Part shown: positions 1 through 6,428 of the stretch, one piece after another
Layout: every line of letters starts with the position of its first letter
Numbering within the stretch: the stretch's first letter is position 1
Source: Bacilli bacterium
Lineage (GTDB): Bacteria > Bacillota > Bacilli > Tumebacillales > JAQBPP01
Assembly: GCA_028287455.1 (NCBI GenBank)
Contig: JAQBPP010000276.1
Location: forward strand, 1-7,755
Reading direction: 5' to 3'
DNA: 7,755 nucleotides
Translations under genes and position numbers: made by a program
Notes under the pieces: generated by a model
The model's database searches: none
What the model was told of the DNA's origin: nothing
What the model saw: only the letters and a program-made list of their open reading frames with translations

Positions 1-176
1 ATGTGCGTATTGCAGACAGAGCGAAAGCGATCAAGTACGCAGTAAGCTCGCGCGGGCCAGATGACGTCGTACTGATTGCCGGGAAGGGCCATGAAACGTA
101 TCAAATCATCGGCCGCACCAAAACCGATTTTGATGATCGGAACGTTGCGGCAGATGCGATTCGGGGGATTTTATGA
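1..176 (+). CDS. murE: MurE, UDP-MurNAc-tripeptide ligase (C-terminal fragment)
   Basis: This is the 3' end of a gene cut by the window edge; codons start at base 3 and run 57 residues to a TGA at 174-176. MurE is the cytoplasmic Mur ligase that adds the diamino acid (usually meso-diaminopimelate or L-lysine) to UDP-MurNAc-L-Ala-D-Glu using ATP. The fragment shows the hallmark C-terminal pattern: an IADRAKAI start, then DVVLIAGKGHETYQ and FDDRNVA near the end. In the E. coli enzyme the Gly and Glu of GKGHE contact diaminopimelate, so a DAP type is plausible, but the deciding DNPR motif lies upstream of the window. The stop codon overlaps the murF start as ATGA (173-176), which suggests translational coupling. 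Identification rests on these motifs and the neighbouring murF. Confidence 0.95.
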   Translation, partial: VRIADRAKAIKYAVSSRGPDDVVLIAGKGHETYQIIGRTKTDFDDRNVAADAIRGIL

Positions 177-1567
177 TTAAGGAAACGGCAAGAACGATCG
201 CGCTTTGGGTAGAGGGAACTGTAATTGGCGACCTTGACTGTAAAATTGAAGGGGTTTCAATTGATAGCCGGACAGTCAGTAAAAGTCAACTTTATATTCC
301 GATCATCGGTGCCAAAAACGATGGGCATCTTTATGCAGATGAGCATGAGTTGGTGAAACGAGGCGTGGAAGTGATGCTTTGGCAAAAGGATCACCCGATG
401 CCTGTGCACATGCCGAAATCGCTCGTGATTGTTGACAATACCCTTACTGCGCTGCAGCAGCTGGCTAAATCGTACCGGGCTGCGCTGGCATGCAAAGTGG
501 TTGGCGTAACAGGATCAAACGGTAAAACGTCTACCAAAGACCTGGTAGCCGCAGTTTTGTCGTCGAAGTTTAAGGTGCAAAAAACCCAGGGGAATTACAA
601 CACTGAATATGGCCTGCCGCTTACGCTTCTGCAGCTCGACCACGACACTGAGATTGTCGTTCTGGAAATGGGCATGCGCGGACGAGGCGAAATCGATTTG
701 CTTGCAAAACTGTCGGCCCCTGATTACGGCGTCATCACGAACATCGGGGAGGCTCATTTGGAACGGCTTGGAAGCCGCGCCGCGATTGCCGAGGCGAAGT
801 TCGAGCTAATCAGCAGACTGCCGGCAGCTGGGCATGCGTTTCTAAATGGTGATGAACCTTTGTTAAGAAAGCTTTCGGACCGCTCTCCGGCGCAGGTGAC
901 CTGGTTTGGACTTCGGCAGAATTTTAACGATCTTTATCCCAGTTCATTATCCAGTCAGGGGTTGTCTGGCACCGCCTTTACTTTGCCAGACTCTGACACC
1001 CGCTTCTTCTTGCCGATCCCAGGCGATCACCAAGTTGCTAACGCAATTGCAGCAATTGCGATTGCGCGCCATTTGGGGTGTTCAGACCAGGAATGCGCAC
1101 GCGCGCTTTCGACTGCGCAGCTCACAGCGATGCGGCTGGAAGTACTGCCAGGTTTACACGGCGGCTTCGTCATCAACGATGCATTTAACGCTTCACCCAC
1201 CTCCACAAAAGCAGCTTTGCTCACCTTGAGTTCGCTGCGGGCGGAAGGATTGCTGGTAGCCGTTTTAGGTGACATGCTCGAGCTGGGCGAAAATTCTGCG
1301 AACTACCATTACGAAGTGGGCGAATTCGCAGCCAAAGCAGGTATCGATCTACTGGTGGCTGTTGGATCATTCCGTGAGCATTTGATCAAAGGAGCTCAGG
1401 CCCAAGGCATGGCAACAGGCTGGGTGCATGGCTTTGCTGCTACTGACGATGCGGCAGAATGGTTGGAAGACTTTCTGGCGCGATCCGCTGATCCCACCAT
1501 ACTGGTAAAAGGATCAAGAGGGATGGCGATGGAGCGCATCGTAAACAGGCTGGTAGCCAAGGATTGA
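173..1567 (+). CDS. murF: MurF, UDP-MurNAc-tripeptide--D-Ala-D-Ala ligase
   Basis: This 464-residue protein has the usual length for MurF, the last cytoplasmic Mur ligase, which joins D-Ala-D-Ala to UDP-MurNAc-tripeptide using ATP. The N-terminal domain (about 1-105) carries the SIDSRTV motif (29-35) that binds the UDP substrate. The central ATPase domain has the P-loop GVTGSNGKTSTKD (111-123, Lys118), TQGNYNTEYGLPLT (138-151), the LEMGMRGRGEI segment with Glu165, and NIGEAH with His195. The C-terminal domain has MRLEV (320-324), NDAFNASPTS (335-344) and VLGDMLELG (364-372). The start at 173 follows a GGGGGA ribosome site (163-168) and overlaps the murE stop by 4 nt. The NDAFNASP motif has Phe338 where I would expect Tyr from family memory. 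The next gene, mraY, begins 38 nt downstream. Confidence 0.97.
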   Translation: MIKETARTIALWVEGTVIGDLDCKIEGVSIDSRTVSKSQLYIPIIGAKNDGHLYADEHELVKRGVEVMLWQKDHPMPVHMPKSLVIVDNTLTALQQLAKSYRAALACKVVGVTGSNGKTSTKDLVAAVLSSKFKVQKTQGNYNTEYGLPLTLLQLDHDTEIVVLEMGMRGRGEIDLLAKLSAPDYGVITNIGEAHLERLGSRAAIAEAKFELISRLPAAGHAFLNGDEPLLRKLSDRSPAQVTWFGLRQNFNDLYPSSLSSQGLSGTAFTLPDSDTRFFLPIPGDHQVANAIAAIAIARHLGCSDQECARALSTAQLTAMRLEVLPGLHGGFVINDAFNASPTSTKAALLTLSSLRAEGLLVAVLGDMLELGENSANYHYEVGEFAAKAGIDLLVAVGSFREHLIKGAQAQGMATGWVHGFAATDDAAEWLEDFLARSADPTILVKGSRGMAMERIVNRLVAKD

Positions 1568-1605
1568 GCCAGCACGAAACGAACCTAAGATAAGGAGGGG
1601 GCGAG

Positions 1606-2568
1606 ATGGATATCAGTACGACGCTGGGAATTGTCGCAGGAATGTCTATTCTGGTGGCAATTCTGCTCGGACCGTTAATCATCCCATTTTTGCGGAGATT
1701 GAAGTTTGGTCAAGCCATCCGTGCAGAAGGGCCGGCGCGGCATATGAAGAAGGCGGGCACCCCGACCATGGGGGGCGTCATCTTCTTGCTTGCCGCTTTG
1801 GTAACGACGCTTTATTTGTCACCGCTTGGCCGCAACACGTGGGTGTTAATTCTGGCCACTTTTGGATTTGGACTGATCGGATTTATAGATGATTATATTA
1901 AAGTGGCATTAAAACGAAACTTAGGCTTAACTGCGAAACAGAAACTATTAGCTCAGATTGTCATTGGCATCATCATCTGTATTTTACTTGCCGGATCAGC
2001 CCATAACACGGAGATCCATATTCCTGGCACGCATGTGTCGATCCCGCTCGGATTTGTTTATTATCCATTTCTGATCTTGCTGATCATCGCCACTTCCAAT
2101 GCAGTGAATATTACGGATGGCTTGGATGGTTTGGCCAGCGGCATCGCGGCGATCGCGTTCGGTGCCTATGGAGTGATCGCTTATCTCAAATCCGAATACG
2201 ATGTGGCGATTTTCTGCGCTGCATTGGTAGGCGGGCTGCTTGGGTTTTTGGTGTTCAATATTCATCCTGCCAAAGTATTCATGGGTGATACAGGATCTCT
2301 TGCACTCGGAGGGGCACTTGCGGGTGTTGCCATATTGACCAAAGAAGAAATCTTGCTTGTGATCGTCGGCGGTGTATTTGTCATTGAGACGCTGTCTGTG
2401 ATTTTGCAGGTTTTTTCGTTTCAGACGTTTGGGAAACGCATTTTCAAAATGAGCCCCATTCATCATCATTTTGAGTTGTCCGGCTGGTCCGAATGGCGTG
2501 TGGTGGGAACCTTCTGGACAGCAGCACTGGTCCTGGCAAGTGTTGCGCTGGCCGTGTATCTAAAGTAA
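1606..2568 (+). CDS. mraY: MraY, phospho-N-acetylmuramoyl-pentapeptide transferase
   Basis: This 320-residue polytopic membrane enzyme transfers phospho-MurNAc-pentapeptide from UDP to undecaprenyl phosphate, making lipid I on the cytoplasmic face. About ten hydrophobic segments can be traced (for example 5-27, 52-72, 78-94, 115-131, 148-166, 200-218, 249-270 and 301-319). Family signatures are all present: EGPARHMKKAGTPTMGG (41-57), the FIDDY motif with Asp95-Asp96, NITDGLDGLASG (168-179), FNIHPAKVFMGDTGS with Asp228, and the HHH of SPIHHHFELSGWSE (286-288). These are the residues associated with Mg2+ and nucleotide binding. The ATG at 1606 has a very strong ribosome site, AAGGAGGGGG (1592-1601), 4-7 nt upstream. 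No truncation is seen. Confidence 0.98.
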   Translation: MDISTTLGIVAGMSILVAILLGPLIIPFLRRLKFGQAIRAEGPARHMKKAGTPTMGGVIFLLAALVTTLYLSPLGRNTWVLILATFGFGLIGFIDDYIKVALKRNLGLTAKQKLLAQIVIGIIICILLAGSAHNTEIHIPGTHVSIPLGFVYYPFLILLIIATSNAVNITDGLDGLASGIAAIAFGAYGVIAYLKSEYDVAIFCAALVGGLLGFLVFNIHPAKVFMGDTGSLALGGALAGVAILTKEEILLVIVGGVFVIETLSVILQVFSFQTFGKRIFKMSPIHHHFELSGWSEWRVVGTFWTAALVLASVALAVYLK

Positions 2569-2627
2569 TTGCGCAAGCAAGCTGCGAGGAAAGCAATTCT
2601 TGAGTTTATTTAGTAGGAGCGAACGAA

Positions 2628-4001
2628 ATGGATGTCAAAGATAGGCGTGTAGTTGTGCTAGGGTTGGCCAGAAGCGGGATTGCGGCTGCTAAATTGCTGC
2701 ATGAACAAGGTGCGCATGTGGTGGTGAACGATTACGCTCCGCTTGAAAAAGTGGCCGCTGATGTCGCGGCGCTCCAGCAGCTGGGCATTGAAGTGATCGT
2801 CGGCGGACATCCGGCTGACTTGATCAATGAGCAAGTGGTGCTGCTGGTGAAAAACCCGGGGATTCGTTATCAGGTTGCGCCGGTTCAACAGGCACTGCAG
2901 CTCGGAATTCCAGTCGTCACCGAAGTGGAGTTAGCCGGCTGGTATGCAGCAGCCCCTTTGATCGGCATCACCGGCTCCAATGGGAAGACGACCACGACCA
3001 CACTGGTTGGAGAGATCATGGAGCATGCAGGACTTCAGCCTGTAGTAGCGGGCAATATTGGCCGCGCGTTGACTGATGTAGTCATGGATGTGCCAGCTGA
3101 CCGGTATATTGTGGCAGAATTGTCTTCTTTTCAGCTGATGGGCACTCGTACATTTCATCCGCATATTGCGGCGTTGATCAACGTCTACCCGGCTCACCTG
3201 GATTACCATTTGGATATGCAGGAATATATCGCTGCCAAACAGAAACTGTTCGCCAATCAAACTGCGCAGGATTATGCCATTCTGAACTGGGACCAACCAG
3301 TCCTGCGCGAAATGGCGCAGCAGGTGGCCGCGAAGGTCATCCCTATTTCGCTTGTAGGCCCCGTTCAGGGGGGCGTTTACGTGGAAGATGGCTGGATCAT
3401 CGCCAGCGGACCGCAGGAGCTCTTGGGCAGTGAGACGCCGCTGCATGTGCTCCCAGTGTCGTCTGTTAAGCTGCAGTTTGAGCATAATTTGCAGAATATC
3501 CTGGTCGCAGTTGCAATTTCGCTTGCAGCCGGCGCGCAGATCGACTCTATCCGGGCGGTGCTGCAGACTTTCGGCGGCGTTGAGCACCGAGTGGAGTTCG
3601 TTCGAGAGCAGAATGGAGTGCGCTATTTCAATGATTCCAAAGCCACGAATGAAGACGCTGCGTCACGGGCTCTTGCGGCGTTTCCTGGCAATATCATCTG
3701 GATTGCAGGCGGCTTGGATCGCGGTTTCACGTTTGAAAGCTTGGAGCCGCTGATGGCCGCAAGGGTCAAAGCAGTAGTGGCGCTTGGTCAATCGCAAGCC
3801 AAAGTGCTGGCTGCTGCAGAGCGCGCGGGTGTACAAACACGAATCGCGGTAGACTGCATTGAGAACGCAGTGCTAGCAGCAACTGAGCGGGCGCAACCAG
3901 GCGATACGGTGCTGCTTTCACCTGCTTGCGCCAGCTGGGACATGTTTTCGTCATTTGAAGAAAGGGGAAGAATCTTTAAACAAGCTGTGCATACAATGTA
4001 G
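2628..4001 (+). CDS. murD: MurD, UDP-MurNAc-L-alanine--D-glutamate ligase
   Basis: This 457-residue cytoplasmic Mur ligase adds D-glutamate to UDP-MurNAc-L-alanine with ATP. The N-terminal Rossmann-like UDP-binding domain begins with VVVLGLARSGIAAAKLL (8-24) and contains VKNPGI (74-79). The ATPase domain has ITGSNGKTTTT (114-124, Lys120), AGNIG (141-145), AELSSFQL with Glu164, the PAHLDYH motif (188-194) and AKQKLF, in which Lys204 is the candidate carbamylated lysine. The C-terminal domain has GGVEHRVEFV (316-325), FNDSKATN (334-341), the GGLDRG loop (361-366) and SPACASWDMFSSFEERG (431-447). The ATG at 2628 is preceded by AGGAG (2615-2619) at 8 nt spacing. The 59-nt gap after mraY holds no gene. 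Confidence 0.98.
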   Translation: MDVKDRRVVVLGLARSGIAAAKLLHEQGAHVVVNDYAPLEKVAADVAALQQLGIEVIVGGHPADLINEQVVLLVKNPGIRYQVAPVQQALQLGIPVVTEVELAGWYAAAPLIGITGSNGKTTTTTLVGEIMEHAGLQPVVAGNIGRALTDVVMDVPADRYIVAELSSFQLMGTRTFHPHIAALINVYPAHLDYHLDMQEYIAAKQKLFANQTAQDYAILNWDQPVLREMAQQVAAKVIPISLVGPVQGGVYVEDGWIIASGPQELLGSETPLHVLPVSSVKLQFEHNLQNILVAVAISLAAGAQIDSIRAVLQTFGGVEHRVEFVREQNGVRYFNDSKATNEDAASRALAAFPGNIIWIAGGLDRGFTFESLEPLMAARVKAVVALGQSQAKVLAAAERAGVQTRIAVDCIENAVLAATERAQPGDTVLLSPACASWDMFSSFEERGRIFKQAVHTM

Positions 4002-4020
4002 CATTTGAACATTGGACAGG

Positions 4021-4049
4021 GCTCAGGCAAGACCTGGGCAAAGGAGGTC
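4021..4049 (+). promoter_or_regulatory. spoVE ribosome site with two overlapping hairpins
   Basis: AAAGGAGGT at 4040-4048 is a near-perfect Shine-Dalgarno sequence, 6 nt before the spoVE ATG. Directly before it, GCTCAGG (4021-4027) can pair with CCTGGGC (4033-4039), giving 7 bp including one G-T wobble and a 5-nt loop that leaves the ribosome site free. GACCT (4031-4035) can instead pair with AGGTC (4045-4049), which would cover the ribosome-site core. The two pairings exclude each other. The pairing is seen in the sequence; any switching role is inference. Confidence 0.4.
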
Positions 4050-4054
4050 CGTCA

Positions 4055-5155
4055 ATGGCTGCATTTGTACGCAAGCAACCCGATTTACTGATTATTTCCT
4101 CTGTATTGCTGCTGCTGACGATTGGTGTAGTGATTGTCAATAGCGCAAGTTCTGTGTTGTCGGCGCAAAAGATTGGGGATCCCTATTTTTTTGCCAAGCG
4201 CCAGTTGATGTGGGCAGCCCTTGGCATTGTCATGATGTTTGTGATGATGCGATTCGATTACTGGAAACTCAGGAAATATGCGAATCTTACACTGCTGATT
4301 TGTTTTTTGGCACTGGTTGTGGTGCTCATCCCGGGGGTTGGCGTGGTGCGCAACGGCTCACGCGCCTGGCTGGGTGTGGCATCATTTGGAATTCAGCCGT
4401 CAGAACTTGCCAAACTGGGACTCATTGTGTTTCTGGCCGATTACTTGGATCGCAATCAGCAGAAGATTCATTTGTTTCGTGCCGGTGTGCTGATTCCGCT
4501 CGGAATCGTGGTCACGGCGATTGGATTGATCATGCTGGAGCCTGACCTGGGTCAGTCTACTGTAATTATGGGAACCGCTGTAATTGTCATCTTCGCAGCA
4601 GGCGCCCGGCTCCTTCATTTGGGTGGACTGGCTTCTCTAGCGCTGCCTGCATTTGGCGTGATGGTGGCAATTGCTCCGTATCGGTTGCAGCGGATTTTTG
4701 CTTTTCTTAATCCGTGGTCAGACCCACTTGGATCCGGCTACCATATCATTCAATCCTTATATGCATTGGGCCCAGGCGGACTGCTCGGGCTCGGACTTGG
4801 GCACTCCAGGCAGAAATTCCTCTATTTGCCTGAACCGCAAACCGATTTTGTGTTCGCGATTTTATGCGAGGAACTTGGGTTTTTGGGCGGAGCGACCGTA
4901 CTCTTGCTGTTTTTGCTGCTCATCTGGCGAGGCATTAGGACGGCCATTACCGCTCCAGATACGTTCGGCTCACTGCTTGCTGCTGGCATTACCGGAATGA
5001 TTGCAGTGCAAGTGGTCATCAATATCGGCGTAGTAACCGGCTCGATTCCAGTTACCGGAATTACCTTGCCTTTTATCAGTTATGGCGGTTCTTCGCTTAC
5101 TTTAATGTTAACTGGTGTCGGTATTCTCTTGAATATCTCCAGATATGCAAGATAA
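4055..5155 (+). CDS. spoVE: SEDS peptidoglycan glycosyltransferase, SpoVE/FtsW type
   Basis: This 366-residue SEDS membrane protein polymerises lipid II into glycan strands together with a class B penicillin-binding protein; SpoVE serves the spore cortex and FtsW the septum. About ten hydrophobic segments are visible. Key motifs are DPYFFAKRQL (42-51), RNGSRAWLGV (99-108) with QPSELAKL (114-121), EPDLGQST (162-169), the FLNPWSDPLGSGYHIIQS segment (217-234) and LPEPQTDFVFAILCEELGF (258-276). Asp264 in TDF is the residue that aligns with the catalytic aspartate of FtsW. The C-terminal signature is IPVTGITLPFISYGGSS (331-347). The length and the PEPQTDF and LLNISRYAR features resemble B. subtilis SpoVE as I recall it. 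The place after murD is where Bacillus has spoVE. A division FtsW role cannot be excluded from sequence alone. Confidence 0.9.
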   Translation: MAAFVRKQPDLLIISSVLLLLTIGVVIVNSASSVLSAQKIGDPYFFAKRQLMWAALGIVMMFVMMRFDYWKLRKYANLTLLICFLALVVVLIPGVGVVRNGSRAWLGVASFGIQPSELAKLGLIVFLADYLDRNQQKIHLFRAGVLIPLGIVVTAIGLIMLEPDLGQSTVIMGTAVIVIFAAGARLLHLGGLASLALPAFGVMVAIAPYRLQRIFAFLNPWSDPLGSGYHIIQSLYALGPGGLLGLGLGHSRQKFLYLPEPQTDFVFAILCEELGFLGGATVLLLFLLLIWRGIRTAITAPDTFGSLLAAGITGMIAVQVVINIGVVTGSIPVTGITLPFISYGGSSLTLMLTGVGILLNISRYAR

Positions 5156-5181
5156 AAACAGGTAATGGGAGAAACGCGCTG

Positions 5182-5359
5182 CCTATGCGCTATGTGGCAA
5201 GCAACCATCAGGAGTATAATGCAAAAGAGGTCCTGTCCGCAGGCGGAGGCGTGCTGCTCTCTCATCAGCAGTTGCCCGGGCCCCTGTCTGACCCAGTAGA
5301 TTCAAGACTTAATGGACAAGATGGGCATATGTCACCATCTGCTGTTTGACGCCATACTA
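5182..5359 (+). pseudogene. murG: murG relic: decayed C-terminal fragment of lipid II synthase MurG
   Basis: Between spoVE and murB, where Bacilli normally keep murG (about 360 codons), only a short decayed reading frame remains. In the frame of ATG 5185 it reads P-M-RYVASNHQEYNAKEV, then LSAGGGVLL (5233-5259), then a shortened linker and LSDPV, and ends SPSAV before a TGA (5347-5349). This matches the MurG C-terminal domain: the B. subtilis protein, as I recall it, has PYVTNNHQEKNA followed by V..KGA..LL and a final PDAA segment. The HQE..NA block belongs to the UDP-GlcNAc-binding region. The linker between QL (5272-5274) and LSDP is roughly a dozen residues shorter than usual. Skipping one T in the TTT at 5345-5347 lets SPSAV continue as DAIL, so there is also a frameshift. 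The N-terminal lipid I-binding domain, with its GGGTGGH motif, is absent. The fragment cannot encode an active enzyme. A 54-residue ORF from 5185 could in principle be translated, but no well-spaced ribosome site is seen. Confidence 0.8.
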
Positions 5360-5395
5360 TGGGGTACGGGCGCTAAAGAACACGAATGTGAATCG

Positions 5396-5401
5396 GGAGG
5401 T
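5396..5401 (+). promoter_or_regulatory. murB ribosome-binding site
   Basis: GGAGGT lies 7 nt before the ATG at 5409. This decides the murB start: the same frame is open upstream to a TTG at 5346, but that codon has no ribosome site and the extra 21 residues overlap the murG relic. Confidence 0.85.
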
Positions 5402-5408
5402 ACTTCCT

Positions 5409-6335
5409 ATGATTGAACATTTACAGGAAATACTTAGCTCTGTAGATGTAGGTGAAGTGTCGTTTTGTGAACCCATGTCTCGCCATACGACCTGGCGGAT
5501 TGGGGGACTTGCCGATGCATTTGTCGTTCCGGGTGAAATCTCGCATCTTGTTACACTTGCCAGTGTTCTTGCTGAACACAGTCTCCCATGGTTTGTAATT
5601 GGCCGTGGCTCGAATCTGCTCGTCAGAGACGGTGGTTTCCGCGGTGTTGTAGTCAAGCTGGCTGATAACTTCTCGCAGGTACGTTTTCTAGACCAAGGAA
5701 TTGTTGAAGCCTGGTCAGGCAAATCTTATGTTTCCCTGGCGAAGGAAACGATCAAACGGGGACTCACGGGTCTTGAATTCGCAACTGGAATCCCCGGTAC
5801 GGTCGGTGGAGCGGTGATGATGAATGCAGGTGCTCACGGCAGTGAGACCCAGGAGAGCTTGGTGTCGGCCGATATTGTCACTGCAGAGGGACGCATTCAA
5901 ACATTGACTCGTGAAGACCTGCGTTTTGGCTACCGGTACAGCGTGCTCAAGGACCATCCTCGAATGGTTTTATCCGCACGATTTCAGTTGAGTCCGGGAG
6001 ATCCGGATCAAATGAGCCAACTAACACGCGCTTGGACAAAGAAGCGGACATCGACTCAACCGCTGCAGCTCCCCAGCTGCGGAAGCGTATTTCGCAACCC
6101 TGACGGAAATTATGCGGCGAAATTGATTGAAGAAGCTGGTTTGAAAGGATTTCGGGTCGGCGGCGCCCAAATCAGTGAGCTGCACGCCAACTTTATCGTG
6201 AATCTGGGCAATGCCAGCGCAATCGATGTCCTGTCCCTGATCGAACGGGTTCAGGAAACTGTGCAATCCACTTTCGACATTGCACTTCATACTGAAGTAA
6301 GAATCATTGGTGAGGAAACTGCTGCAAGTGAGTAG
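5409..6335 (+). CDS. murB: MurB, UDP-N-acetylenolpyruvoylglucosamine reductase
   Basis: This 308-residue cytoplasmic FAD enzyme reduces UDP-GlcNAc-enolpyruvate to UDP-MurNAc with NADPH. The N-terminal FAD domain has TTWRIGG (27-33), GRGSNLLV (65-72) and GIPGTVGGAVMMNAGAHG (127-144). The substrate domain has FGYRYS with Arg176 (173-178), PSCGSVFRNP with the proton-donor Ser226 (222-231), AAKLIEEAGLKG (236-247) and GGAQISELHANF (251-262). Near the end is HTEVRIIG, with catalytic Glu296. The PSCGSVF form is that of type II MurB, typical of Gram-positives. The ATG at 5409 is chosen for its ribosome site. Bacilli keep murB after murG; here it follows the murG relic instead. No terminator separates it from spoVE, so it is probably read through from upstream. 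Confidence 0.97.
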   Translation: MIEHLQEILSSVDVGEVSFCEPMSRHTTWRIGGLADAFVVPGEISHLVTLASVLAEHSLPWFVIGRGSNLLVRDGGFRGVVVKLADNFSQVRFLDQGIVEAWSGKSYVSLAKETIKRGLTGLEFATGIPGTVGGAVMMNAGAHGSETQESLVSADIVTAEGRIQTLTREDLRFGYRYSVLKDHPRMVLSARFQLSPGDPDQMSQLTRAWTKKRTSTQPLQLPSCGSVFRNPDGNYAAKLIEEAGLKGFRVGGAQISELHANFIVNLGNASAIDVLSLIERVQETVQSTFDIALHTEVRIIGEETAASE

Positions 6336-6383
6336 CTCCGAAAAGTCGAATCCAGCTGCCTGATTTTCGCACACAACAAGCAT

Positions 6384-6407
6384 TCCCCTGATGCGAAAGC
6401 GCGGGGA
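6384..6407 (+). other. potential RNA hairpin in the murA leader
   Basis: TCCCC (6384-6388) pairs with GGGGA (6403-6407), and inside it TGC-GAAA-GCG (6392-6401) forms a short stem with a GAAA tetraloop of the stable GNRA class; a small internal loop separates the two stems. It ends 6 nt before the murA ribosome site. No T run follows, so it is not a Rho-independent terminator. It may affect mRNA stability or murA translation, or be chance. Confidence 0.35.
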
Positions 6408-6413
6408 TAGATT

Positions 6414-6418
6414 AGGAG
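6414..6418 (+). promoter_or_regulatory. murA ribosome-binding site supporting a GTG start
   Basis: AGGAG lies 10 nt before GTG 6429. Together with the conserved N-terminal ILIEGGKPLEGEVRVHG segment that begins right after the GTG, it fixes the murA start at this non-ATG codon. Confidence 0.75.
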
Positions 6419-6428
6419 TGACGATACG

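Noticed and set aside
1996..2469. A 157-residue minus-strand open frame opposite mraY
   Set aside because: It is the antisense shadow of conserved MraY motifs, with no ribosome site or recognisable domain.
2567..2598. Inverted repeat AATTGC / GCAATT between mraY and murD as a terminator
   Set aside because: The stem is only 6 bp with a 20-nt loop, is A/T-rich and is not followed by a clean T tract; it probably arose by chance.
2931..3587. A 218-residue minus-strand open frame opposite murD
   Set aside because: It lies wholly within the well-supported murD, resembles no family I know, and its composition (many Arg, Cys, His) is typical of an antisense shadow frame.
5319..5340. Inverted repeat AGATGG / CCATCT before murB as a terminator or operator
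   Set aside because: It is a short 6-bp stem with no T run, and it lies inside the decayed murG coding sequence, which explains the bases.
5346..5374. TTGACG at 5346-5351 as a -35 box of a murB promoter
   Set aside because: No hexamer resembling TATAAT occurs 16-18 nt downstream.
5346..5408. A TTG start for murB giving a 21-residue N-terminal extension
   Set aside because: There is no ribosome site before TTG 5346, the added residues overlap the murG relic, and the ATG at 5409 has GGAGGT at ideal spacing and fits normal MurB length.
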